Of a stretch of 64,000 nt of DNA, positions 13,701-25,569 are shown in pieces. Under the pieces are notes generated by a model, which was given only the letters and a program-made list of their open reading frames with translations, was not told the DNA's origin and ran no database searches. Numbering within the stretch: the first letter of the stretch is position 1; each line of letters begins with the position of its first letter. The stretch covers positions 29,123,563 to 29,187,562 of the forward strand of contig ML679962.1 in the NCBI GenBank assembly GCA_007922225.1, given 5' to 3'. The stretch comes from Emydura subglobosa. Taxonomy: Eukaryota; Chordata; Testudines; Chelidae. Position numbers and translations under genes: made by a program.

Positions 13701-14166
13701 TTTTTACCATATTAGCGAGTGTTTTCAATGTGCTTGACCTTTTTTCTAAATTCTATCCATCTTAATACTATATAGGTTTTATACCATTACGTGGTTTTTT
13801 TATGATAAGAAGGACAAATAAAAATGTTTTCTTTCATTTTCACAGATTAGAAGAGATTAAACTTCACTGTAAATTGTTTACTGGATGACTGAAATACAAT
13901 ATTGATTCACTTGCTGGGCAAAACACAGACTGTATTTATTGAACTCTGCTTTACAATTTTACTCTCCTTAAACATTCTCTCTAAATTCAAATAAATATAT
14001 GGAAATTATTTACTGGCGTGGGCTTGGTGCAAAGGTCAGTCTGTAACATTTTTGTTTTACTTCTTGAAAATAGGTACTGTGATATTCACTCTTGCCCTGA
14101 TTTGTCACAGTACTTAAGCATTGCTTAAGTTTAAGCATGTGAGTAAACTCATCTCCATTCAGCCAA

Positions 14167-15130
14167 GATAAGAACATCATGAGAATGGCCATACTGGGTC
14201 AGACCAATAGTCCTTCTAGCCCAGTATTCTGTCATCCAACAGTAGCCGGTGCCAGATGCTTGAATAGACAGGAATGGATAGACAGGCAATTTGTCATCCA
14301 GTCCCAGCTTCTGGCAGTCAGAGGTTTAGGATCACTTGGAACAAAGGGCTGGGTCCCTCACCATCTTGGCTAATCGCCATTGACGGACCTATCCTCCAGG
14401 AACTTATCTAATTCTTTCTTTGAAAGCAGTTATACTTTTGAACTTCATAATACCCCCTGGCAATGAGTTCCACAGGTTGACTACGTGTTGTGTTAAGAAG
14501 TAAATCCTTACATTTTTTTAAACCTACTCCCTAATATTTTAATTGGGTAAATCCTGGTTTTTATATTATGTGAAGGGGTAAATAACACTGCTATTTACCA
14601 CTTTCCATTATGAATACTGACCATTTATTCCTACCCTTTATTCCCCATCTTTTAACCAGTTACTGATCCATGTGAGGACCACCTCTTACCCTATGACTGC
14701 TTACTGTGCTTTAGAGCCTTTGGTGTGGGACCTTGTCAAAGGCTTTCTGAAAATCCAAATTCTATTATCCTTGTCCACATGCTTGTTGATACCCTTAAAG
14801 AATTCTAATAGATTGGTGTGTCATGATTTCCCTTTACAAAAGCCATGTTGACTGTTCTCCAACATATTATGTTCATCTAGGTGTCTGATAATTCTGTTCT
14901 TTACTATAGTTTCAACCTATTTGCCTGCTACTGAAGTTAGACTTACTTGCCTGTAATTGACAGGATTGCCCCCTGGAGCCTTTTTTTAAAATCAGGATTA
15001 CATTAGCTACCCTCCAGTCATCTGCTACAGAGGCTGATTTAAGCAATAGGCTACATACCACGGTTAGTAGTTCTGCAATTTCATATTTGAATTCCTGCAG
15101 AATTATTGACTGAATACCATCTGGTCCTTA
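14167..15130 (-). mobile_element. CR1-like LINE, ORF2 reverse-transcriptase part and 3' end
   Basis: On the minus strand the segment near 14730-14760 reads DFQKAFDKV, a reverse-transcriptase motif of CR1-type LINEs. The plus-strand start 'gaatggccatactgggtcag' is the reverse complement of a common CR1 subfamily 3' end. Text such as 'ggtgtgtcatgatttccctt' and 'ctggtcc' near 15121 continues the antisense ORF2. Frameshifts and stops throughout show it is dead. It is 5'-truncated. Confidence 0.82.
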
Positions 15131-15238
15131 AGGAAAGCACTTAAGCACATGCTGACTTTAAAGAACAGTAAGTTCCACTGAATTCAGTAGAGCTTAAGCA
15201 CATTTAAATAGCTCCTTCTGTGTTGTATTGCTCAGGAG

Positions 15239-15260
15239 GGGGGAGCGGGGGGGGGGGGGA
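15239..15260. repeat. G-rich homopolymer run
   Basis: A G-rich stretch with a 12-base G run. Confidence 0.85.
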
Positions 15261-16955
15261 TTGTATTATTTTACCAGGGCACCAAGTGCTGTATGAAAAA
15301 ATTGAACTGTGCAATCTGATGCCTTCTGCATAGCAGAAGCTGGCAAATATATTTCTGTGGGTGACTTTTGTGGATACCGTCTTTATCAGAGGTGATCAGT
15401 GGCTTCCACCCCTATTGGACTCTCAGGGCATGCTCAGCACCTCACAGCATCAGCCCCTTGGCCAGGCCCCCAGATTTTTTCTTAGGAAATCCAGATAAGT
15501 TCTCTGCCTCTTTGATGTGCAGATCTGGACAAAAAAGGGCTGCATCTTCAGCTAGTGTCAATCAGTGTAACTCCATTGACTTCCATAGTGCTACAGTGAC
15601 ATCTGAGGGTCTGGCTCAAAGAGCAATGCACCTCACTATTAACCAGAAAAACTGGTTAATCTGGGCATCTAGTGCATCGTCTCTGTGAAAATAAATCAGT
15701 CGTTCTCCATGAACACAGAGAGCAGTGAGGTTTGAATCCTCTGTGAAGGGCATCTCAGCTGGAAAATGTCTTTGGCAAAGTGGGCAAAGGTAAAACACTT
15801 CTGCCAGTATGAGTGAAGCAGTACTGCATGAGCTGCTCTTACTCACAATCACGTTTTTTTCTGTCTTATTTTTTAACAGTTTTTAAATAACTAGAACTGT
15901 TGGCAGCTGACTCTGAATTGGCCTCAGTGAATGTTTTCTATTTCTTCTTCTATTTCTTTGATTCTGTAATGCAGCATTTCTCCAGGCCATATTGTGGCAT
16001 GGAGAGGATATATAACTTGAGATTCCATACATCTGGGCTGGAGCATTCTGCTGAAGATTCCCAGAAAACATGAAAATCCTGATTTGTGGTTAGTCTCCAC
16101 CAATACCAAGTTACCAAACCTCTCCCAGTGAGAAGCTGGGAATTTTACCTGAATAACACTTTCCTTAACTGCTGGACCTGTAACTTATACCTGGTAAATT
16201 CTCTACTATGTCATAAACAGGGAAAAGTCACACAGTAATTCTTCTTAAAATTAAATTTACTACATCACAAATTGCAACTTACCTTCTAATTTGTCTGTAA
16301 TGAACGTCAAATAGTCCGTAACTGTTTCCTGAATGGTCAGGGGTGATGTGGAGCTACTTGGCTGACAGAAAAACACAGAGAGAGGATTTTCTGTACCTTG
16401 TTAAATGAAGTAACAGTCACAGCCCTGCACTCCTGTCCAGTTGAAATCAGCACGATGGGAGTTATTTCCATCCTGTTTAGGGTACGAGGTTTCCTATTTA
16501 TTATTATTATTATTTTTGGTACATTAATGAGAAAATTACCTGTTGGGTTGCAAAATAGATATGTTAGTAAAAATTGAGAGTGATCACAGTTATTAATTTT
16601 ATTATTAAAAACCACACATACTGTGTAGTGACATAAATGTACATAGTGCTGTACAAACCTAGACGAGACACTCAAAACACATATACACAATAGCAGCCTA
16701 ATTTCCTGTCGTGTACTGAAATTTAAAAACTCAGGACCTGAATTTTAAAGGGCCTTCTCTTTCTGTGCATGACATTTTGCTTTTTTGCCTAGGAGTGCTG
16801 GGCAGTGAGGGGTGGGATGGGCTGGAGATTAAATGGCTCTTCGCCCTGCTGTGAGGCAGGGTTTTTTTTTAAGAGATTCATTCCCCAGATGGAGTTCTGG
16901 GTTGTGAAGGGGCAGACCAGACAGGTCTCCGGCTATAGAAAGAAATGGCTCCTAG

Positions 16956-17507
16956 TCATAGAAACATAGAAGATTTGGGATGGAAGGGACCTCCGGAAGT
17001 CATCTAGTCCAACCCTCTGCTCAAATCAGGACCAATCCCAATTAAATCATCCCAGCCAGGGATTTGTCAAGCCGCACCTTAAACACCTCTAAGGATGGAG
17101 ATTCCACCACCTCCCTAGGTAACCCATTCCAGTGCTTCACCACCCGCTTAGTGAAAAACCTTTTTTCTAATATCCAAACTAGACCTCCTCCACTGCAGCT
17201 TGAGACCATTGCTCCTTATTCTGTCATCTGCCACCAGTAAGAACAGCCTAGCTCCATCCTCCCTGGAACTCTCTTTCAGGTAGTTAAAGGCTGCTATCAA
17301 ATCTCTCCTCATTCTTCTCTTCTGCAGATTAAACAAGACTAGTTCCCTCAACCTCTCCACGTAAGTCATGTGCTCCAGCCCCCTCTTCGTTGCCCTTTCC
17401 TGGACTCTCTCAAATTGGCCACATCTTTTCTGTAGGGGGGGGCCCAAAACGGAACACAATACTCCAAATGTGGCCTCACCAGTGCCAAATAGAGGGGAAT
17501 AATCACT
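16956..17507 (-). mobile_element. CR1 LINE, ORF2 C-terminus and 3' UTR
   Basis: On the plus strand it starts 'tcatagaaacatagaa', the reverse complement of the canonical CR1 ATTCTATGA tail, followed by 'ggatggaagggacct'. A minus-strand frame at 17148-17459 gives the CR1 reverse-transcriptase C-terminus ([20 protein letters not shown], then RRDLIAAFNYLK and EDGARLFLLV). This is the best-preserved LINE fragment in the window and is still truncated and noncoding as a whole. Confidence 0.95.
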
Positions 17508-18339
17508 TATTTTCAGTAAGTTTTCATAGAGAAATATTAATCTTCAAAGTTCAGATTCTGGAAAGTTTAGCTCCTACTGGAATGCTTCCCACACAGGTGG
17601 GCAGGCAGGGGTGTATGAAAGGAAGTCTTGGTTCTGTCCTATCAGTGTGTCAACTTTCCTGGTATAGAGGGGAAGATAATCTGTTACTGGCATATACCAA
17701 TAGTAGATGGCTTCCCCATTGGATCAAGAGGGGAATCCAAAGGAGCAACTGTGACTCTGAGTCACACTTTCCTCCCCGTTCTGCTCCTGGGGCAAGACAG
17801 CTCCATGCTGCCCCTGATTCGGGGCAGATTGAAAAGTGACAGTCCAGACCCAAATGGTTATGAGAAATGGGCTTTCTGACTGTGTTGAAGTCTGACTGTG
17901 TTAAAGGCCTTGAGCATGCACAATGTGAAGAGCAGACACAATTCTCCCCATTTCGTTCATTCGACTCTGGATGCGGCAGCTCTGTAAACTTTCGTTCTGA
18001 ACCTTTGGTTGATTCAGATGCAAATGATAGTGTAGCACAGAACTCTAGTCGCTGGTGAAATGCAGGCTAAGTGTGACAGCTTAATTAATTAATTAAGCAA
18101 AAGGGACTTTGCTACAACTTTTTACCTGCTATTTAACAGAAGTTATTTCACAAAGTGTTTTGCCAGAGGCTGGAGGATGTCATGTAATTCTTTATGCATT
18201 TGCATAAGACTGAAGTTGTTGCCCTTAATTGTAGGGGGATAAAAGGACTGCCTTGGTTTGGGTGAAATAGAGACAGGGATAAGGAATCGAAGACATCTGT
18301 AACAAAGGAAGGCGGCGGCAGCAATCCCTCGAGTTGAGG

Positions 18340-19300
18340 ATGATCTCTTTCTCAAGTTTTATTTTATATGGGTCCATTGGTGACCAAGGATTCAATCCTT
18401 GAGCCACACTCGTTGGCAGATGGTGCAGGTGGTGTTAGAAGGCAGAGTTGAGCCATGATTACTGCATGAGAGTTGTCTGTCCTTTCCTTTCTGGCATTTT
18501 TTCTGAGACCAGGGTGAGACGATTTTCCTCAAAAATGATCAATCTTTCTCTGACAAGTCTTCACCAGTTAGTCTTAGGCTACTGTCTCCCAGTGTCTGAT
18601 GTCAATACCACATCTCTTGATGTTTGTCTTGAGGGTGTCTTTGAAGCATTTCTTTTGGCCTCTCCGTTTCCTTTCCCCATTGGTGGGCTGGGTGTACAGC
18701 AATTGTTTTGGTAGGTGTGCATATACAGTGCCCACTCTACCTCAGCTGGTGCTCGATAATCAGGGCCTAAACACTGAAGATGTTGGCCGTTAGAATGGCG
18801 ATCCTCCCACTTTTATGTGGAAGATCTTCTTGAGAAATGCTGGTGCTGGTGTTCCAGGTTTTTCAGGTGTTTTCTGTAGGTCACCCAAGTCTCACAGCTG
18901 TAGGGGAGAGTTGGTATTACCATCTCTTTATAAACTAAAAAGCCTAGCATGTGTTCTGATATCCTGGTTGTTGAACACCCAGTGGGACAGTCTGCCAAAG
19001 GCAAGGATTGCACAAGGGATTCTATGCTGAATCTCAACATCTAAGTTTGCCCTCTGTGAAAGATGGCTGCCAAGGTAGGCAAAGTGTTTTACATTTTCCA
19101 GTTTCTGTCTGTCAGTGTAGATCTGATGGAGAACTTTTGTTTTCCCGGTGTTCAGGGTTAGCCCTAAATTTTTGTAATCTTCTGAGAAGTAATTGAAGGC
19201 TGTTTGTAGATCCTCATTTCAGTGTGCAACGACAGCACAATCATCTGCGTACTGGAGATCAGTTACTGTTGCCAATGTTATTTTTAAGAGGCGAGACAAA
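18340..19300 (-). mobile_element. Non-LTR retrotransposon remnant with YADD reverse-transcriptase motif
   Basis: On the minus strand, 19226-19261 reads DLQYADDCAVVA; YADD (19240-19251) is the catalytic core of a reverse transcriptase. Downstream in the same direction come NYFSEDYKNLGLTLNTGKTK and HFAYLGSHLSQRANLDVEIQ, typical of LINE RT. Near 18367-18430 is a decayed C-x2-C...H-x4-H zinc finger (TCTICQR then GHQWTH) interrupted by a stop. Multiple stops and frameshifts show it is dead. The clade is not certain; it differs from the CR1 copies nearby. Confidence 0.85.
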
Positions 19301-19700
19301 AGAAAGTGAGCAGTTGGCAAATAGTTGTCGTGACAAATGTCTGTCTTTCCTCCAGCTGTCAGATCAGTATCAAAGACACTGTCTTCTGCAGTGTGTGATT
19401 AATGAGAGAAACCCCAACTTTAGTTCAAATGCTGATAGGGTGGTATGAGATCAGAAATCTCCAGCTCATAACAGCATGTCATTCCCCTGGAAGAAAACAT
19501 ATCCATGTGCACATTTATTGTGTGTTATAATTATCTGAGCATAGACTCACATTAGGAGCAGGGCTTTTGTTTCAAAAATATTCATGACAGCTAGTTACAG
19601 TTTGGAATACTAACTCCTCTTCTCCAGTTGCATATAAAAGTTTCCACTAGACTGACTGACTAAAACATGACAACTTGACTCCTAACCCTGGTGTAAATTT

Positions 19701-19733
19701 CCACTTCATTATTACTATTATTATTATTATTTG
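19701..19733. repeat. (TTA)n-rich microsatellite
   Basis: Interrupted ATT repeats. They directly precede 'ttgttaagcgccaacaac', which resembles a SINE-type tail. Confidence 0.7.
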
Positions 19734-20028
19734 TTAAGCGCCAACAACATGATCAGCCCTGTTGAACAGACAGACACCAAGACAGTTCTGGCTTCCATGA
19801 GCTTATATAAGATGCAGTTTGGTAAGTGAAAAACATCACTGAGAAAGTGCTGAAAATATGTCATTCAGTGACTCTGTTCACATATGGGTAGCCAGATGCC
19901 AAATGTTCTGAGATCTTCCCAGTGACCTGGATCTGACCTGTTATCCCATATATTCTGCCTTGTTGGCTTAAAATAAAAACCACCCCATTGCTGTTTTGTC
20001 AAGAGAAAGAACAAAATGAAATTGCAAA

Positions 20029-20405
20029 TAGGACTTGTCCAAAAACAAGAATTTCAGTTTTGCAGAAAAATTTGAGGTTGTGGCTCGCTTCGGAATGAAA
20101 ACAAGACTTTTCAGATTTTTGAGTGGGTGTGTTTAGTCCCTGCCCTGCCTCATTCAGATTTGGTACTTCAACTTGAGTTCCCACTTCCAAGGTGAGTGCC
20201 CTCACCCCCAGGCTTCTGCCTATTCTTGGGTGTAATGTGGATTCGCCCTCTCCCCTCCCTTGACCAAATTCCCATTCTAGACCCGAGAAATGTTCCCAAC
20301 AAAAGTTTGGTCGAAATCAATCTGTTTGCATGACAAATTTTGGTTTCCATTAATCAACGTTTTCCAACAAAAAATGTTTTGTCAAAAAATTCCTAACCAG
20401 TTCTA
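20029..20405. mobile_element. AT-rich palindromic hAT-like MITE (degenerate)
   Basis: The left end taggacttgtccaaaa and the right end ttcctaaccagttcta are related inverted termini of the same family as 58200-58659. The interior has 'gaaaaatttgaggttg' type segments and no coding capacity. No target duplication is visible. Confidence 0.6.
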
Positions 20406-20569
20406 GCTTCCCGGCCTCCCCAGATGTTCATTGAGCAGTAGTTCAGTCTCAAGGCAGTTGTGGTCCCTGAAGGACCCTCAGGTACTTACAGCTGGGAGTT
20501 TCAAAGCTGCCTTGAAATGGGAGTTGGGTAACTAATTCACTCAACCTCTCTTGAAATTTCTCGCTTAGG

Positions 20570-20880
20570 GCTAACATTTTTAAAAGAGCCTAAGGACCAG
20601 ATTTTTAAAGGCATTTAGGAATCCAAAGATGCAAGTGGGTGCCTAGTGTGATTTTTCAAAAGACCCTTGAAATCAGTGGGAGTTAGGCACATAGTAGCTT
20701 TTAAAAATTCCACTAGGAGCCTAAATATATTTTAAAATCTGGCCTAAAGTGACTTAGCATCTAGGACCCTATGTTCCATTGATCTTCAATGATACCTAGG
20801 CTTCTAAGTGACTGTCACTTTTGAACACAGGACTTAGATCCTAGGTCATTTAGGTGCTTTTGGGGAAACTTTATCCTAGA
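20570..20880. repeat. Palindromic 'gcctaagtgacttagg'-type repeat
   Basis: Repeated direct and inverted variants of cctaagtgacttagca/cttaggatc and 'atttttaaaag.gcc' occur across the interval. This is a recurring self-complementary interspersed repeat. Relatives occur at 47010-47105 and 56985-57085. Confidence 0.65.
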
Positions 20881-22059
20881 AGATTTGATTCTACTTGATC
20901 CGTTTCCAGAGAAATTCAGAATACCTGACCACTTTTTTGAAGCACCATTTCAGCCTTTTGTGTATTTTAGCTTGGCATTTCTGTTCTTGCAAGAACCGCT
21001 ATCAATAAGCAGAGCCACAAGCACTATTTCCTGTGGATCATCATTATTTACTGTGAATTAAAAATGGATAAGGGTACAGTGAACACTTTCAGCTGCCTGC
21101 ATTCTTACCTACAAGCTCTCTAAAGTTGTTCTGCTGCTTCCTAGATATGCTGTATGTGCTGCTGAGTCTCATGCACATATATTATGGAAAAGCATAGCTA
21201 TCTAGCAGCCACATGTGTGATGATGTCTCAGGACATTAAAAAAAAGAATAGAATGGAACAAAAGAATCAGAAGCAGCACCGTAAACTATAAAGGTCAAGG
21301 CAGGACAAGCATGAGATCTTTTACATTTTCTTCTCTGAATCCTTGCCTGGGCTTTTTCTTATTGCCAAAAAATTGTGTTAGCGAAACAATCTATATGTAA
21401 GTGAATATACAAGTTCATAAGTTAACCTGTGTCATGTACAGCAATTTCTTTTTCACACCGCTCAGCACAGATGCCAAAACGCCATTTGTATGCAATTCTT
21501 GAATCACAATACAATTTTGGTGACCTTCTCTAGATTTTTTTTTTCTTTGTAGAACTTGGGGAAATAACAATCCAGCACATGAAAAAATATTAGTCTTAAA
21601 TTCTGTTTAAATTAATTTAACAAAGCTGGAAGTTAGTTAGATAATTATCTTTCACTCTAAAATGGCTTTATTAGAGCAATCAGTGTTGCTACATACAGCA
21701 GGTCTCTTCATTTATTAATTAAAAAAAATGCTTTCAGCTTGTTAGTTCCTAGCTCATCATTTCATTATTCAAACATTAGACAACTCTTGTAAGGATTCTG
21801 TCCAATCAGAAATCGACTAGCTGCTGGAATGAAGAATTTTGAAATATGCATGGATAGGTTTTTTCAAAAAGCAGTGGGCTAGCCTAACGCAGCTCCCACC
21901 GAAGTTTTACCGTGAGCTTTAATAGTTGTGATTGGGCCAATGCTGCAGGCTTTGGAAAATCCCACCGGCCACCTTTTCTGTGTGTTCTTGCCAGAAAAAA
22001 TAATTTCCTTTTAATATAGATGTGGCTTATTTTCACAAGGCTAAATAATGCAATGTGTG

Positions 22060-22110
22060 CTTACTCAGGCCAAACTGCCGTTGCTTTAATGAAAGCGTTG
22101 TCTGAGTAAG
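22060..22110. repeat. Decayed relative of the 713-752 inverted repeat
   Basis: The left arm cttactcaggc (22060-22070) and right arm gtctgagtaag (22100-22110) are near reverse complements and share the core of the 713-752 palindrome. Confidence 0.7.
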
Positions 22111-22739
22111 GAGACCAGGTTTTAGCCCATTGCTAGGATTCCACTCTGTAACATAATCATTTAACTGAAAGGGGGGGAAAAACACACCTATAGTAATTAG
22201 CGTGAATGTTGTAAATCTTGTTATACCAAACAAAACATGGTTCCTTTGATCAGTTTACTCTGGGGAATGGTTATAAAAAAAAAAGAACGAGAAAGTTGTT
22301 AACGTGCCTCAGCTGTGAAATCTATTTACTGCAGCTGCCTCTTCCGTTATCGGCTGAGTCTGTTGTGAAGACACTTGCAGTGCTGTATTAGCAGATTAGC
22401 TAACTGTGGGTCTAGGAGTCCTAGGCCACCATGCTGCAGGGGTGCTAAAATTCCCTCACTTTTGAGTGCAGCAATGGCAGAAAGGATCCTTGGGCCAACT
22501 GCAGTCCCAGCAATAGGATCTTTGGAGAAGTGGAGAAAGAGAGGACCCAGGAGAGAAGCAACATGGAGAGGATCTAAACTGTGGGGTTACCTTCAATGGG
22601 AACAGCAGGGAGGGGGAAGGTCTAGAAAGTAGGTGAGGTGAGAGTCATAAAGTTGTGACTCACATGAATGCTTGGAAAAGAACTCCTTTATTTCCCGGTG
22701 ACAGCCAAATAGTGGTTGGTATCTAGCTGATGTTACAGG

Positions 22740-23235
22740 GGAAGCAGTGGGGAAAGAACGGAAATATGGGAAAGGGGGGAAAAGAAAGCATTTGGTGGGT
22801 GGCCCAGGAGAAGTGTTGGGGAATTGGAGGGAGAGGAAAAAGGGGGGAAAGAATGGAACTCAAAGGGTAAAAACAAGGAAAAGGGAAAAGCAAGCTGGGA
22901 CCATAAAGTGTATGAAACCAAAGGGAACTGCCAAGAGAATAAAAAGTGGGAGAGGGGAGATTTTGTGGAGGGATGGCCATATTGTGAGAACCAGATGTTA
23001 GGAGACAGAACATGAGGGAGAGACAGGAAGAAACTAGTCTTAGGAAAGAAATCTAGCATGGTGAGATGGGGAGACACAGCGGAGAAAGGCAGAAAATACT
23101 GAAAGAGAATGAGGGTAAAATGACAAAGAGGCCAGCAGAAAATGATGGAATAAAGGTAGCAGAAAATAAAGTAGTGAACTAAAGAGCAGAAGGATTGGGA
23201 TGAGGAATGGAAAACAGAGACAGCCAAAAAAAAAA
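22740..23235. repeat. Purine-rich (GA) tract of about 500 bp
   Basis: The plus strand is strongly biased to G and A over about 0.5 kb, with many ggggaaa/gagaggaaa units and few pyrimidines. It ends near a 13-base A run. Frames here code only low-complexity Lys/Gly/Arg peptides (or Ser/Phe/Pro on the other strand), so they are not genes. Confidence 0.85.
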
Positions 23236-24613
23236 AAATGCCCAGCCCCACCATGATCAGTGCAATAAATGTTATTTTCATTGGCATGTATTCATTTTCA
23301 TGAATGAGGCTTTATTTACCTTTCATGAGTTTTATTTCATAATGGGGCCTCTGGATGCCATATTAGGGCACACAAACTGCCACTGATGTGTGCAAAACGG
23401 GCGTCTAGTTACCGAAGTGCTGATGTGACATGTGAATCCAGGATTTGAATACCCCATTATGTGTTCTTGTGTGATTGATTATGCCCTGGATCTCCAGTCT
23501 CCAGCTTCCTCTGCCAATTACACTAACGATTCAGCATCTATAATCAGGGTTTGTTCAATGAATCCAGTAGGAGTGGGAAGTATCCATTTTTAAATCAAAC
23601 TGATGTTTAGTCGCCACATGGGACAAATCCCAAGAGGTGTTGAATACCTGCATACATGTTCCATTGGAATCAATGAGAGCTGTAAGTGCTCAGCACCTCT
23701 CAGGATTTGACCCATGACATGTATAATTTGAAATATGGGAATGAGGAGAACATTTGCTGACAACAGTGAAAGTACAAAAGTCCTTTCTTTGCCCAGTATC
23801 ATACCGTTGAATATGCACACTCAGCAGAGATTGCCTACCTAAATCTTTGATTAACTGATCCCTTTTAAATGTAACCTTGTAAACTTAAAGAGCAAAGAGA
23901 CAGCCTCCTTCAACAAAACACTTGGCACAGTGTAGTTTTTTGGGGGTTTTTTTTCCCAGAATTTCAAACTGAGAGGGTTGGTCTTAGATTGCAAGCCTGA
24001 CCTCTAGTGTAAAACATCTGCTATAGTTTACTGTCATAAAATCTACGGATCTTATTCCGCAGATATTCAGCATCTGCAGGTGCTGCTTGCATAGGCCCCC
24101 TGCGTTCCTGCAGCTCAGCAACTAAAGAGCTAATTCTTCCAGCAACCCGAAAGCTCTTACTCTTCATTTGGGCTACAATGTACGAGTGTTTTCCTGGATT
24201 CTGTTATTGCTAATTGTAAGAGAATGGCTAAAAGAATGTCCTTGGAAGGACCTTGGAGAAAATTGACATTCTCTGCAAACTAGATATAAGCCTGTGCACA
24301 AAGATTGTTTTTTATGAATCAAGGTCTGTGTTGCCCCTGGCATTTGTGATGTGGGTAAATTGCAAGTAGAGGCTCTGTCTCCTTATCCGAGATTTCCTTC
24401 TGAAGTAAAGAAAGTATGTTCCTTCCTTTATTGTTCTGTTCAGTTCAGCCCGCTTTGCCAGAGGAAGATAAGGCAGTCTGCTTTTTGGTTAATTCCAGAA
24501 CTTTTAAAGTTCATTATAGCAGTCCAGAGTTCTGGTCAGTGACAAACCAGCGACAGGATGATCTGCCTTGCAAACCTCACAACTGGAGAGTCAGATTCAG
24601 TCCTGTAGGCAGT

Positions 24614-25569
24614 CTCTAGAACATAGTTTCTCAACCTGTGGAACATGTATCCCTGGGGGTACACGAGACACAGGCAGGGGGTATGCAGCAAAAAACCAAG
24701 TGAAGGGAGGCAGATGGCAGCCGCCGGCTTCTTGGGACGCCAGGTGGCAGCCGCCCGTGTCCTGCCCAGTCCCAGCTCCAGAGCTCTGAGCCGAGAGACA
24801 GCCTCCCACATCCCACAGCTTGAAGATGGGCAGCAGCTGCCTGCCGCCTGCCCACATCCCACATCCCCGGGTCCCAGCCTGCGCGGAAGCCTCCTCCGCC
24901 CCAGCTCGGGCTGGGTGGCAGTTGCCCACCTCCTGGGCTGGCAGCCAGGCAGCAGCCGCCTGCACCTTGCCCAAGTGGCAGCTCCCCTCCCCGGCTCAAA
25001 GCCTGGTGCCCAGAAAGCCAGGCAGAGAGCCCAGCGGCTTGCCCAGTCCTGGAGCCGGGCTCTACCTGCAGGTGTACTCTAGCTCTTACTCTTGCTCTAG
25101 CTGGGCAGTGAAATTGACAACTACGACAGCCCCCGATTTACCAGTATACAAATCTCAAGGGGGCCCATACACTGTGATTTGCCCCAGCCCGCACCCCCTA
25201 GGGACGGCCCTGGGCAGCGCTGCTATCCACTCTGGTGGGCCGCGAGTGCCTGCTCAGACCTCACAAGTTCCCACCTGTGTGAGGAGAACACCGCGTGACC
25301 CCGCCATCGGGCCATGCTGGCATTGACCTTTGCTCCTGTATGGAGGAAGGGGAGGAGGAAGGAGGGGAGAAACAGCAGGGGGTTTGTGATCTGCCACAGC
25401 CACACAGAACGCAGAACTCTCCTGCTTTACGAGAAACACGGTCGTCCAGCGGTAAAGGGGGAAAAGATTGTATTTCTCAGAGTGGAAAATGGAGTGTTGG
25501 GTACTTATTACAATTTTCAGAAGTTAGGGGGACGTGCTACTGAAAAGGTTGAGAAACACTGCTCTAGAA
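24614..25569. mobile_element. hAT-like element with exact 8-bp target duplication and GC-rich interior
   Basis: CTCTAGAA occurs at 24614-24621 and again at 25562-25569. Between them, 24622-25561 (940 bp) begins catagtttctcaacctg and ends ggttgagaaacactg. These ends are imperfect inverted repeats of the CAGTGNTTCTCAACC type. Eight-base duplications are the hallmark of hAT transposons. The interior is GC-rich (about 24700-25080) with repeated tggcagccgcc-like motifs. No transposase was recognised, so it is non-autonomous. Long frames on both strands here reflect base composition. Confidence 0.85.

Noticed and set aside
17148..17459. 103-codon minus-strand frame as a host gene
   Set aside because: It is the CR1 reverse-transcriptase C-terminus.
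17390..17839. 149-codon plus-strand frame
   Set aside because: It starts antisense within the CR1 and runs into unrelated sequence; no homology recognised.
22733..23287. 184-codon minus-strand frame, the longest in the window
   Set aside because: It lies opposite the purine tract; its Phe/Ser/Leu/Pro-rich composition is what a pyrimidine-rich strand encodes by chance. No motif or splice signal supports it.
24645..25326. Frames of 145 and 168 codons plus opposing minus-strand frames
   Set aside because: All lie within the GC-rich interior of the hAT-like element, where stops are rare. Frames are open on both strands and in several phases, which indicates composition, not coding.
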